DNA from: an uncultured Pseudoflavonifractor sp.
GTDB taxonomy: Bacteria > Bacillota > Clostridia > Oscillospirales > Oscillospiraceae
DNA length: 32,748 nt
Assembly (NCBI GenBank): GCA_947651395.1
Contig: CANSYW010000021.1
Location: 1 to 32,748 of the forward strand
Direction of reading: 5' to 3'
Shown one piece after another: positions 6,001 to 12,818 of this stretch. Under the pieces are notes generated by a model. That model was not told the origin of the DNA, did no database searches, and worked only from the letters and a program-made list of their open reading frames with translations. Within the stretch, counting starts at the first letter, position 1; every line of letters begins with the position of its first letter. Both the position numbers and the translations under genes were made by a program.

Positions 6001-6789
6001 TTAAGTCAATTTTGCTTCCTCCCAGAGCTTGTCCAGTGCCGCGAGGGACATATCCTTCATGTCCTTCCCCTGGGCTCGGGCCAGAGCCTCGACCCTGGCG
6101 AAACGGGAGATGAATTTTTCCGTGGCGGCGTTGAGGCACTCCTCCGGGTCGGTCCCCACAAAGCGGGAGACATTCACCGCGGCGAACATCAGGTCTCCCA
6201 GCTCCTCGGTGACGTTGGTGCCCAGGTCGATGGCCTCCCGGAGCTCACCCAGCTCCTCGGCGAGCTTGTCCACCGCGCCGGAACAGTCGTCCCAGTCAAA
6301 GCCGGCCTTTTTCGCCTTTTTCTGTACCTTCTCCGCCCGCCACAGGGCGGGCAGGGATCTGGCCACGGAGGTGAGGGTGTCGGTATAGGTCTCCTGGTGC
6401 TTTTCCTCCCGCTTGAGCTCGTCCCAATTGACCAGCACCTCGTCGCTGCCGGAGACAGACACGTCTCCAAAGACATGGGGGTGGCGGAAGATGAGCTTTT
6501 TGCAGACGCCGTCCGCTACGGCCTCCAGATCGAACCGGCCGGCCTCTCGCTCGATGTCGGCGTGAAAGACCACCTGGAGCAGCACGTCCCCCAGCTCTTC
6601 CTTCAGATGCTCAGGGTCTTGCTCGTTGATGGCCTCGATGACCTCGCAACTCTCCTCCATAAGACCGCGGCGGAGACTCTCGTGGGTCTGCTCTTTGTCC
6701 CAGGGGCAACCCCCGGGGGCGCGGAGAATGGAGACAATGTCTTCCAAGTCCTTGAGACCATAGGTTTCTTTCCTAACAAAATCTATCAT
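6001..6789 (-). CDS. mazG: Nucleoside triphosphate pyrophosphohydrolase MazG
   Basis: From the ATG at 6789 (GGGAGG 7 bases upstream) the protein has 262 residues, the usual size of two-domain MazG. The frame is open 11 codons further upstream without a ribosome site. Both domains carry the metal-binding EExxE...ExxD pattern: EESCE (45-49) with EELGD (64-68), and EELGE (178-182) with EELGD (195-199). MazG hydrolyses NTPs or dNTPs to monophosphates and pyrophosphate, which removes aberrant nucleotides. CPWDKEQTHESLR at 28-40 is a signature of the family. It lies between the SpoVB-like flippase and HU on the same strand. This position equals that of yabN in Bacillus, although the N-terminal methylase domain of YabN is absent. 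Confidence 0.95.
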   Translation of the reverse strand: MIDFVRKETYGLKDLEDIVSILRAPGGCPWDKEQTHESLRRGLMEESCEVIEAINEQDPEHLKEELGDVLLQVVFHADIEREAGRFDLEAVADGVCKKLIFRHPHVFGDVSVSGSDEVLVNWDELKREEKHQETYTDTLTSVARSLPALWRAEKVQKKAKKAGFDWDDCSGAVDKLAEELGELREAIDLGTNVTEELGDLMFAAVNVSRFVGTDPEECLNAATEKFISRFARVEALARAQGKDMKDMSLAALDKLWEEAKLT

Positions 6790-6898
6790 ATTTTGCCTCC
6801 CACTGCAAGAGGTTTTTCGCAAAAAGTGCTTGAAATCACTGAATTTTTTTCCTTTGTTTCCATAACTTTGGAGGTTATGTCGCCCTTGGAGAGAAAAG

Positions 6899-8605
6899 TT
6901 ACTGAATATGAAGGATCCGGGCGATCTTATCCCCCTTGGGCATGAGGGCCAGATCCTCCCTGGTGAGCACCCGAAGGGCCAGGACCAGAATGAGATAGAG
7001 GAGGACGCCCATCAAAATAGCCCCCAGGGTGGCCACCGCGTTGCCCGACCAGGACAGGGAGGAGAAGGACCCCTCGAGATAGAACCGGGGCATTCCGGCC
7101 AGAAGACGGGCGAGCAGACCGTAGACGGCCTTGACTCCGATCCCCATGATGACGGCGGCGATCAGAGGTTTGAGTGCGGAGCGGAGGATGCTGGGGGGCT
7201 TGGGGATGGCCCGGCGGATGATGAAGATCTCCAGAACGTCGATGATGAGGAAACAGCAAAGGGTGCCCACCGGCGCACCGTTGATGCGGATGTCCGGATT
7301 GCCCACCAGGGTGTAATTCACAATGATCTTCACAATGCCGCCCACCACCACCGCCAGGATGGGCAGATTCACCATGTTATTGGCCTGGAGGATAGAGTTG
7401 CAAAGCAACTGGAGGGCCACAAACATGGAGGCCAGGCCCAGGATGGACAACAACGGCCCGGCAATGGACACGTTGATGCCCTTGACCAGCAGACCCATGA
7501 TGGGCCCGCCCAGAGCGAAGAGACCCATGCCCATGGGGAAGGCCACCAGCAGTCCCACCCGAAGGGCGGACTCACTGACCTGCTTGGCCTCCCGCCGGTC
7601 CTTTCTGGCCAGGGCGGCGGAGACGGCGGGGATGATGCAGGCGGTGAGAGGGACCATCATGGAGAAGGGCAGGTTGTAGATGGCCATGCACTTGCCGTAA
7701 ATGCCCTTCATGGCCCGGGCGGCATCCAAAGCGGGGCCGGTGCCGTCGGCGGCCAGGGCCAGACCGTCCACCATGTGGAAGATGTTGGTGAGCTGTCCCA
7801 TGACCAGGCTGCCGTCGATGAGGGTCACCAGGGAGGTGGCCGCCTGGCTCAGGGTGATGGGGATGGCCAGCCGGAGCAGGTTGGAGAGAATGTCCCCGGA
7901 GGGATCGGGCCGGTCGGAACCCCGTTGTCTGTTTCGGCGGTGGCGGGCGTAGATAAAGAGCATGAAGACAAGGGCCACCACACTGCCGATGGACACGCCA
8001 ATGATAGCGCCCACCGCCGGGAGCCGTTCCCCCAGATCGGGGATCTCCGGGTTCCGGACATTCATTTTCAGCAGGGCGTAGGCCAGGGCCAGTCCGACCA
8101 CCAGCTTGAAAAAGGCCTCAATGATCTGGGACACTCCGGTGGGCCACATGTTGAAGTGGCCCTGGAAATAGCCCCGGAAGGAGGACATGATACACACGCA
8201 CAGCACCGAGGGGGATAGGGCCACCACGCAGTAGAGGGCCTTGGGGTTGTTGAGTATGCCGTCGGACAGAGGCTTTGCCAGCACCGACATGCAGAAGAAG
8301 CTGATGAGGCCCATGGTGAGGAAGGCGGTGAAGGCCACCCGGAAGATCCTCTGGACCTGGTTGTAGCGGCCCAGGGCGTTGCTCTCCGAGATGGTCTTGC
8401 TCAACGCCACAGGTAAACCCGCCGTGGAGATGGTCAAAAAGACGTTATAGATGGCGTAGGCGCTGTCAAAGTCGGCATAGGCCGCATCGGTGAGAATGTT
8501 GGCCAGAGGCAGCTTATAGACCGCGCCGATGAGTTTGACCACAATGGCGCTGGCCGCCAGAATGGCGGCCCCGCCGAAGAAGGTGCTCTTTTTGGATTCA
8601 GACAA
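6899..8605 (-). CDS. SpoVB-like MOP-superfamily lipid flippase
   Basis: The 568-residue protein has about 14 hydrophobic segments and the polysaccharide-biosynthesis/MATE-like fold of the SpoVB/YabM/MurJ group. Characteristic features are an early GAxYKLPLANIL near residue 27 and SSFRGYFQGHFNM near residue 143. Family members flip lipid-linked sugar intermediates, in several cases the peptidoglycan precursor lipid II, across the membrane. Its place directly before mazG is that of yabM (a spoVB paralogue) in Bacillus, which supports a cell-wall or spore-cortex role. Which lipid it carries cannot be read from the sequence. The start is TTG at 8605, giving MSESKKSTFF, 23 bases after the deaminase stop; the GGAAAGG upstream is rather far, so the start is less certain. 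Confidence 0.88.
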   Translation of the reverse strand: MSESKKSTFFGGAAILAASAIVVKLIGAVYKLPLANILTDAAYADFDSAYAIYNVFLTISTAGLPVALSKTISESNALGRYNQVQRIFRVAFTAFLTMGLISFFCMSVLAKPLSDGILNNPKALYCVVALSPSVLCVCIMSSFRGYFQGHFNMWPTGVSQIIEAFFKLVVGLALAYALLKMNVRNPEIPDLGERLPAVGAIIGVSIGSVVALVFMLFIYARHRRNRQRGSDRPDPSGDILSNLLRLAIPITLSQAATSLVTLIDGSLVMGQLTNIFHMVDGLALAADGTGPALDAARAMKGIYGKCMAIYNLPFSMMVPLTACIIPAVSAALARKDRREAKQVSESALRVGLLVAFPMGMGLFALGGPIMGLLVKGINVSIAGPLLSILGLASMFVALQLLCNSILQANNMVNLPILAVVVGGIVKIIVNYTLVGNPDIRINGAPVGTLCCFLIIDVLEIFIIRRAIPKPPSILRSALKPLIAAVIMGIGVKAVYGLLARLLAGMPRFYLEGSFSSLSWSGNAVATLGAILMGVLLYLILVLALRVLTREDLALMPKGDKIARILHIQ

Positions 8606-8628
8606 GGTTTGACACAGCCTTTCCGGGG

Positions 8629-9933
8629 TTATTTACCCTTGAACAGCATGGGCACGGCGTACTCCCGCACCTCCCGGAGGGTCTTTTCCCGGTCGATGGT
8701 GAGGAAGGCCCCGTTTTCATATATGACCTTGCCCCGGCACATATTCAGCTTTACGTCACAGCCGTGGGCGGCGTAGGCGATGTTATTGGCGGCATCGTGA
8801 CAGGGGATGAGGTTCAGGGCGTCGGCGTCCAGCAGAATGAGGTCGGCCTGCTTGCCCACCTCAATGGAGCCGGTGTCCCGTCCCAGGGCCTTTGCCCCGT
8901 TGACGGTGGCGAAGCGAAGGGCGTCCTGGGCGGTGAGGGCCAGAGGATCCCGGCGCACCCCGTTTTGCAGGATGGCGGCCAGCTTCATATCCTCAAACAT
9001 ATCGGTGGTGTTGTTGGAGCTCACCCCGTCGGTGCCCAGAGCCACGTTGACCCCCGCCTTCATCAGCTCCACGATGGGGGCCACCCCGGAGCCCAGCTTC
9101 AGGTTGGAGGCGGGGTTGTGGACGGCGGTGACCCCTCTGGCGGCCATGACGGCCCAGTCCTCGGGCTGGGTCCACACGCAGTGGGCGGCGGTGCAGCGCA
9201 CGTCCAGCACCCCATATTTCTCCATGACCTGGATGGGGGTCAGTCCACCGTGGCGGGCCTTGCACTCCTCGTGCTCGGTCTGAGTCTCGGAGATGTGGAC
9301 GTTGATGCCCAGGCCGTGGGACTTGGCGAAGTCGGCCACCCACTCGTAGACCCCCGGCTTGGAGGTGTACTCGGCGTGGATGGAGCCGTCCACCAGGATA
9401 CGCCCGTTATCAAAGCCGTGCCAGGCGTCATAGAGCTCCTGAGACTTGGCGCAGTCGCCGCAGGCCTCGGGGGAGAAGGTCTCCCCGAAGAACACCGCCC
9501 CCAGCCCCAGATTGGCGGATAGGCCCGCGTCGGCCACGGCCTGGCCGATGGTGAGGGTGTTCATGTACATGTCGCACAGGCAGGTGGTGCCCGAGGCGAT
9601 CATCTCCATGAGGCCCAGGTCGGCGCAGGCGCGGATGGCCCGGTCGTCCCACTTGGCCTCCACAGGAAAGATGAAGTTGTTGAGCCAGTCGTGGAGATCG
9701 TGGCCGTCTCCATAGCCCCGCATGGCGGTCATGGGCACGTGGGTGTGGGCGTTGACCAGGCCGGGCATGAGGATGCCCCCCTTGCCGTCGATGACCCGTT
9801 CAAAGACGCCCTCGGGCTTTTTCGCGCCCACCGAGGCGATCTTTCCCCCCTCCACCGCCACAAAGGCGTTGGAGAGGACGGTGCTGGCGCCGTCCATGAG
9901 GACGGCGGTGACGTTTTGGAAGAGGATAGACAT
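8629..9933 (-). CDS. mtaD: 5'-methylthioadenosine / S-adenosylhomocysteine deaminase
   Basis: The 434-residue amidohydrolase has the zinc ligands His63 and His65 (NAHTH), His213 (NVHISE) and Asp302 (GTDGVSSNN), with Glu216 as the catalytic acid. HAEYT (His186) is typical of the MTA/SAH branch. The enzyme deaminates methylthioadenosine or S-adenosylhomocysteine to the inosine forms, disposing of by-products of S-adenosylmethionine use. It follows the purine nucleoside phosphorylase gene by 57 bases on the same strand. The phosphorylase could split methylthioinosine or inosylhomocysteine, so the pair makes a plausible salvage route alternative to MTA/SAH nucleosidase. AAAGGAG precedes the ATG. 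Related deaminases act on other purines, so the substrate remains an inference. Confidence 0.88.
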   Translation of the reverse strand: MSILFQNVTAVLMDGASTVLSNAFVAVEGGKIASVGAKKPEGVFERVIDGKGGILMPGLVNAHTHVPMTAMRGYGDGHDLHDWLNNFIFPVEAKWDDRAIRACADLGLMEMIASGTTCLCDMYMNTLTIGQAVADAGLSANLGLGAVFFGETFSPEACGDCAKSQELYDAWHGFDNGRILVDGSIHAEYTSKPGVYEWVADFAKSHGLGINVHISETQTEHEECKARHGGLTPIQVMEKYGVLDVRCTAAHCVWTQPEDWAVMAARGVTAVHNPASNLKLGSGVAPIVELMKAGVNVALGTDGVSSNNTTDMFEDMKLAAILQNGVRRDPLALTAQDALRFATVNGAKALGRDTGSIEVGKQADLILLDADALNLIPCHDAANNIAYAAHGCDVKLNMCRGKVIYENGAFLTIDREKTLREVREYAVPMLFKGK

Positions 9934-9990
9934 GGATAGCTCCTTTCAGATGGAAGGGGCGCGGCCTGTGGGCCACATTGGTTTACATCA

Positions 9991-10815
9991 TTACATCTTT
10001 TCCAGACACTTGAGCACCAGCTCCGAAAAGGGGCCCTTCCGGGCCTCGGCGGTCTCGTTGACCTCCTCGCCGCTGAGGGGCTGATCCAGAATGCCGGCGC
10101 ACATGTTGGTGAGCATGGAGAAGCCCAGCACCTCCATGCCCGCGTGGGCGGCGGCGATGGCCTCGGGGGCGGTGGACATGCCGCAGGCGTCGCCGCCCAG
10201 CACCCGGGCGGCCCGGACCTCGGCGGGAGTCTCAAACTGAGGGCCGGGGAAGTAGCAGTACACCCCCTCCCGCAGGGTGAGGCCCAGCTTTTGGGCGCTC
10301 TGACGGGCGGCGTCCTGGAACCGGGGGGTGTAGATATGGGACACGTCGGGGAACCGGGGGCCGAACTCGTCCAGGTTATCTCCGCGGAGAGGGGACTCCA
10401 TGAAGAACTTGATGTGATCGGTGATGAGCATGATGTCGCCCACCTCCCAGTCCCTGTTGACGCAGCCGGCGGCGTTGGTGAGCACCAGCTTGGTGCAGCC
10501 CACCAGCTTCAGTACCCGCACGGCGTAGGACACCTCCTCATAGGAGTAGCCCTCATAGTGGTGCATCCGGCCCTGCATGACCGCCACCTTTTTGCCCGCG
10601 AGAGTGCCGCAGACCAGCTGGCCCTTGTGGCCGGGGGCGGTGGAGACTTTGAAATGGGGAATGTCTCCGTAGGGGATGACGATGGGGTTTTCCACCACAT
10701 CGCCCATAAAGCCCAGGCCGGAGCCCAGAACCATGGCTACCTCAGGCTGAAAAGCACCCAGCTTATTCTGAATGACCTGGGCGCTCTCCTGGTAAAAGGA
10801 AAAGGGAAAGCTCAT
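9991..10815 (-). CDS. punA: Purine nucleoside phosphorylase, trimeric (class I) type
   Basis: The 274-residue protein has the family landmarks: the phosphate-binding GSGLG (31-35) and GRMHHYEG (82-89), and the nucleoside-pocket residues FE (194-195), MST (213-215) and Asn237. The length is normal for the trimeric PNP/MTAP group. It cleaves inosine, guanosine or related nucleosides with phosphate to the free base and ribose-1-phosphate. Asn237 favours 6-oxopurines over adenine nucleosides in this family. Placed before the MTA/SAH deaminase, it probably handles the deaminated nucleoside as well as bulk purines. A promoter at 10858-10886 fits as the start of a long transcript that may run through mtaD, the flippase, mazG and HU. 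Confidence 0.93.
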   Translation of the reverse strand: MSFPFSFYQESAQVIQNKLGAFQPEVAMVLGSGLGFMGDVVENPIVIPYGDIPHFKVSTAPGHKGQLVCGTLAGKKVAVMQGRMHHYEGYSYEEVSYAVRVLKLVGCTKLVLTNAAGCVNRDWEVGDIMLITDHIKFFMESPLRGDNLDEFGPRFPDVSHIYTPRFQDAARQSAQKLGLTLREGVYCYFPGPQFETPAEVRAARVLGGDACGMSTAPEAIAAAHAGMEVLGFSMLTNMCAGILDQPLSGEEVNETAEARKGPFSELVLKCLEKM

Positions 10816-10857
10816 AACAATTGACCGTCCTTTCTCTTATAGGTGTTATCACAGGCC

Positions 10858-10886
10858 ATTTTACATCAAATTGGGAGAAAATGCAA
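10858..10886 (-). promoter_or_regulatory. Promoter of the PNP-mtaD transcription unit
   Basis: On the minus strand TTGCAT (10886-10881) and TAAAAT (10863-10858) are exactly 17 bases apart. They lie 43 bases before the PNP start codon. Confidence 0.7.
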
Positions 10887-10918
10887 TCGCTATTCCCGCC
10901 CGCACCGGGGCGCGGGCC

Positions 10919-10940
10919 GTCCTTTTTGTACAAAAAGGAC
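10919..10940. promoter_or_regulatory. Perfect 22-bp palindrome between divergent genes
   Basis: GTCCTTTTTGT (10919-10929) is followed immediately by its exact reverse complement ACAAAAAGGAC (10930-10940). It lies 33 bases upstream of the PNP -35 box and 28 bases upstream of the opposite -35 box. The absence of a loop and its position between divergent promoters favour a protein-binding operator over a terminator. The regulator is unknown. Confidence 0.5.
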
Positions 10941-10968
10941 GATTTGACTTAAAACCGGGGACAGGTTC

Positions 10969-10997
10969 TTGCGCTCTCCGATGGAGAGGGGTATAAT
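10969..10997 (+). promoter_or_regulatory. Promoter of the stalk-domain lipoprotein gene, with palindromic spacer
   Basis: TTGCGC (10969-10974) and a perfect TATAAT (10992-10997) are 17 bases apart. The spacer contains CTCTCC-GAT-GGAGAG (10974-10988). A protein bound at that inverted repeat would block RNA polymerase. Confidence 0.75.
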
Positions 10998-11033
10998 GAA
11001 AAAAGTTCAAATCTATGTGAGGAGGGAACCATT

Positions 11034-12539
11034 ATGAGAAAAATCACCCGTTGGCTCACCGTTCTGGGCCTTACCGTGGCCCTGGTGGGCTGCGGCAGCG
11101 CGATGGCGGCGGAGGAGAGCGTCATCAGGGTCCAGCTGGACGGCCGGGAGCTGACCTTCACCGACGCCGTGCCTCAGGTACAAAGCGAGCGCACCTTCCT
11201 GCCCTTCCGGGCCGTCTTTGAGGCCCTGGGGGCCCAGGTGGACTGGGACGCCGACACCGGCGCCATCTCCGCTGCCCGGGACGGCAGGACCGTCACCATG
11301 CTCCCCGGCTCCACAGAGGCCTCTGTGGAGGATGGCGGTGTGACCACCGCCATCCAAATGGGCGTGGCCCCCTATGCCGCCGCCGATGAGGCGGGGGTGT
11401 GGCGCACCTATGTGCCCGTCCGTTTTGCCGCCCAGGCCTTCGGCTGTGCCGTGGGCTGGGATCAGGGGGCGTCCACCGTGCTCCTGGTGGACGCCGACAG
11501 GCTCCTGAAGGAGGCCATGGAGGGGAAGAGCTACACCTATCTGGACAAGCTGTGCGCTTACGGTGAGAAGTATAACGAGGGGATCTGGAACGCCGAATTC
11601 ACCATGGACGGCTCCATGACCATGCTGGGGGCCGTCATGCCCCTGAACGCCGCCGCCGACATGATCATGGAGGGCGGAGCGAAGGTGGAGATGGACATGA
11701 ACATGAAGCTGGACATGACCCAGCTGGGCGCCCTCGTGTCCGCCATGTCCCAGACCCCTCTGGAGGCCGAGGATCAGGCCATGTTCGAGCTGATGAAGAA
11801 CGAGGGCTTCCGCATTGCCGCCCGGGGGGATCTGGCCCAGGGGAAGCTTTACATGAACATGAGCGGCAAGCTCTTCGAGGAGGCGTTTGCCGGCGAGCTC
11901 ACCCCTGAGGAGAAGGCGGAGATGCCCTTCGAGATGAAGGATCTGTGGTTCTCCATGGACATGGCCGATCTGGCGGAGGAGTCCGGCATGGACTGGGTCG
12001 GGCTGATGAAGGCATTCAAGAGCGTTGCGGGAGAGGACTATGCCCGGGAGTATGCACGGCTGTTCCTGGCCGGACTGACCCTGAACGCCGCCTCCAACGA
12101 GGGGGAGGGGATCTCCTACGAGGTCTACAGGGACTCGGTGGAGAGCCTGGCCCTGGCCTTCTCCGATGAGGGCTTCAGCAAAGAGGGGGACATCTATACC
12201 GCCTTTGTGGACGGCGGGCTCCAGAAGATGGAGCTGAGCCTCACCATGGACAAGGAGACGGTGACAGGCTACGGCATGGTGCTGAACAACCAGGTGTCCC
12301 AGCAGGGCATGGTCATGGGGATGATCATCGACACGGCGGTGACCGGGGACGAGATGACCGCCGTGATCACCGTGGACGCCGCCGGGCTCATCAGCGCGGA
12401 GCTGACCATGGAGGGGAGCTACGCCCCCGGCGAGACCGCTCCCGCCACTCAGCCGCCCGAGGGGGCCACGGTGTTGGATCTGACCCAGATGGTGAACACC
12501 CCCGGGGTAGGGGAATTGAGCCTTTCCGCTGAGGAGTAA
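11034..12539 (+). CDS. Lipoprotein with copper-amine-oxidase N-terminal-type stalk repeats
   Basis: The 501-residue protein has a signal sequence whose LVGC matches a lipobox (Cys19); cleavage after AMA is an alternative, so it is exported and probably membrane-anchored. Residues 30-150 hold two half-repeats of the copper amine oxidase N-terminal (stalk) domain: RTFLPFRAVFEALGAQVDWD and RTYVPVRFAAQAFGCAVGWD. In Firmicutes this domain is common in surface proteins without any oxidase. The rest (150-490) is not a family I recognise. It is rich in methionine and acidic residues, with repeated beta-like stretches such as MDGSMTM and MDMNMKLDM, reminiscent of lipid-binding lipoprotein folds. AGGAGG precedes the ATG. 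The gene is transcribed alone. No catalytic residues can be claimed. Confidence 0.8.
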   Translation: MRKITRWLTVLGLTVALVGCGSAMAAEESVIRVQLDGRELTFTDAVPQVQSERTFLPFRAVFEALGAQVDWDADTGAISAARDGRTVTMLPGSTEASVEDGGVTTAIQMGVAPYAAADEAGVWRTYVPVRFAAQAFGCAVGWDQGASTVLLVDADRLLKEAMEGKSYTYLDKLCAYGEKYNEGIWNAEFTMDGSMTMLGAVMPLNAAADMIMEGGAKVEMDMNMKLDMTQLGALVSAMSQTPLEAEDQAMFELMKNEGFRIAARGDLAQGKLYMNMSGKLFEEAFAGELTPEEKAEMPFEMKDLWFSMDMADLAEESGMDWVGLMKAFKSVAGEDYAREYARLFLAGLTLNAASNEGEGISYEVYRDSVESLALAFSDEGFSKEGDIYTAFVDGGLQKMELSLTMDKETVTGYGMVLNNQVSQQGMVMGMIIDTAVTGDEMTAVITVDAAGLISAELTMEGSYAPGETAPATQPPEGATVLDLTQMVNTPGVGELSLSAEE

Positions 12540-12574
12540 GGGCCTGTCCTCCTGTGCCCTTTCAAAATTTCCTA

Positions 12575-12603
12575 TTGACAGATGGACCCACCGGTGGTAA
12601 TAT
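12575..12603 (+). promoter_or_regulatory. Promoter of the methionine transporter operon
   Basis: A perfect TTGACA (12575-12580) lies 17 bases before TAATAT (12598-12603). An overlapping TATAAC at 12601-12606 is a less well-spaced alternative -10. Transcription would start near 12610, just before the leader ribosome binding site. Confidence 0.75.
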
Positions 12604-12638
12604 AACGAAAAATCACTCAGGAAGGAGGCGCGTTGAAA

Positions 12639-12731
12639 ATGACTCACGGTTATGGCATGATGATGGGTATGATGGACATGGCGATGATGCCGATGCCCAC
12701 GCTTTTGCGCGCCTCCACACAAAAATTCTGA
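12639..12731 (+). CDS. Methionine-rich leader peptide of the metNIQ operon
   Basis: A 30-codon reading frame follows AAGGAGG (12622-12628). Ten of its 30 codons are ATG, nine of them between codons 7 and 19 (MMMGMMDMAMMPM). The ATG at 12639 is 10 bases from the ribosome site, and an in-frame TTG two codons earlier is an alternative start. The stop TGA (12729-12731) is followed by an intrinsic terminator and then metN. This is the layout of amino-acid leader peptides such as TrpL, HisL and PheL, in which ribosome stalling at codons for the scarce amino acid prevents termination. The predicted role is sensing of charged methionyl-tRNA to control methionine import. A copper-binding peptide is a less likely reading, because the downstream genes are for methionine. 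Confidence 0.8.
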   Translation: MTHGYGMMMGMMDMAMMPMPTLLRASTQKF

Positions 12732-12757
12732 GAATACCGGCCTTGGGCCGATTTCTG

Positions 12758-12797
12758 AGAATGGGAAGCGCGTAGGCGCTTCCCATTCTTGTTTTTT
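12758..12797 (+). terminator. Intrinsic terminator between leader peptide and metN
   Basis: AGAATGGGAAGCGC (12758-12771) pairs perfectly over 14 bp with 12776-12789 around the loop GTAG. T-G and six T (12792-12797) follow. It lies upstream of metN inside the operon, as an attenuator does. Confidence 0.95.
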
Positions 12798-12818
12798 GAG
12801 CGGAAAGAGGGTATGACC

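Larger units (their letters stand above)
12624..12797 (+). promoter_or_regulatory. Predicted transcription attenuator of metNIQ (four-segment leader RNA)
   Basis: Four segments can pair in exclusive ways. Segment 1, GGAGGCGCG (12624-12632), overlaps the leader ribosome site and is the exact complement of segment 2, CGCGCCTCC (12708-12716), in the last leader codons. Segment 2 can instead pair with GGAAGCGCG (12764-12772) at 8 of 9 positions, which would break the terminator stem formed by 12758-12771 and 12776-12789. A ribosome stalled at the methionine codons would favour the 2:3 pair and read-through. A ribosome reaching the stop codon would cover segment 2 and allow termination. The pairings are visible in the sequence; the mechanism is inferred from known leader-peptide attenuators. 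Confidence 0.75.

Noticed and set aside
12541-12640. SAM riboswitch or T-box in front of metN
   Set aside because: No S-box core or T-box TGGNACCGCG sequence is visible; the space is taken by promoter, ribosome site and leader ORF.
12639-12731. Met-rich peptide as a copper-binding small protein
   Set aside because: Methionines are clustered as codons ahead of an attenuator of methionine genes, and no copper genes are in the window.
12554-12775. 73-codon plus-strand frame across the metN leader
   Set aside because: It has no ribosome site, its composition is random-looking, and it overlaps the better supported Met-rich leader ORF and the terminator.
12789-12818. Longer metN start at TTG 12789
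   Set aside because: It lies inside the terminator hairpin and T-run; AGAGGG and ATG at 12813/12819 give the family-length N-terminus.
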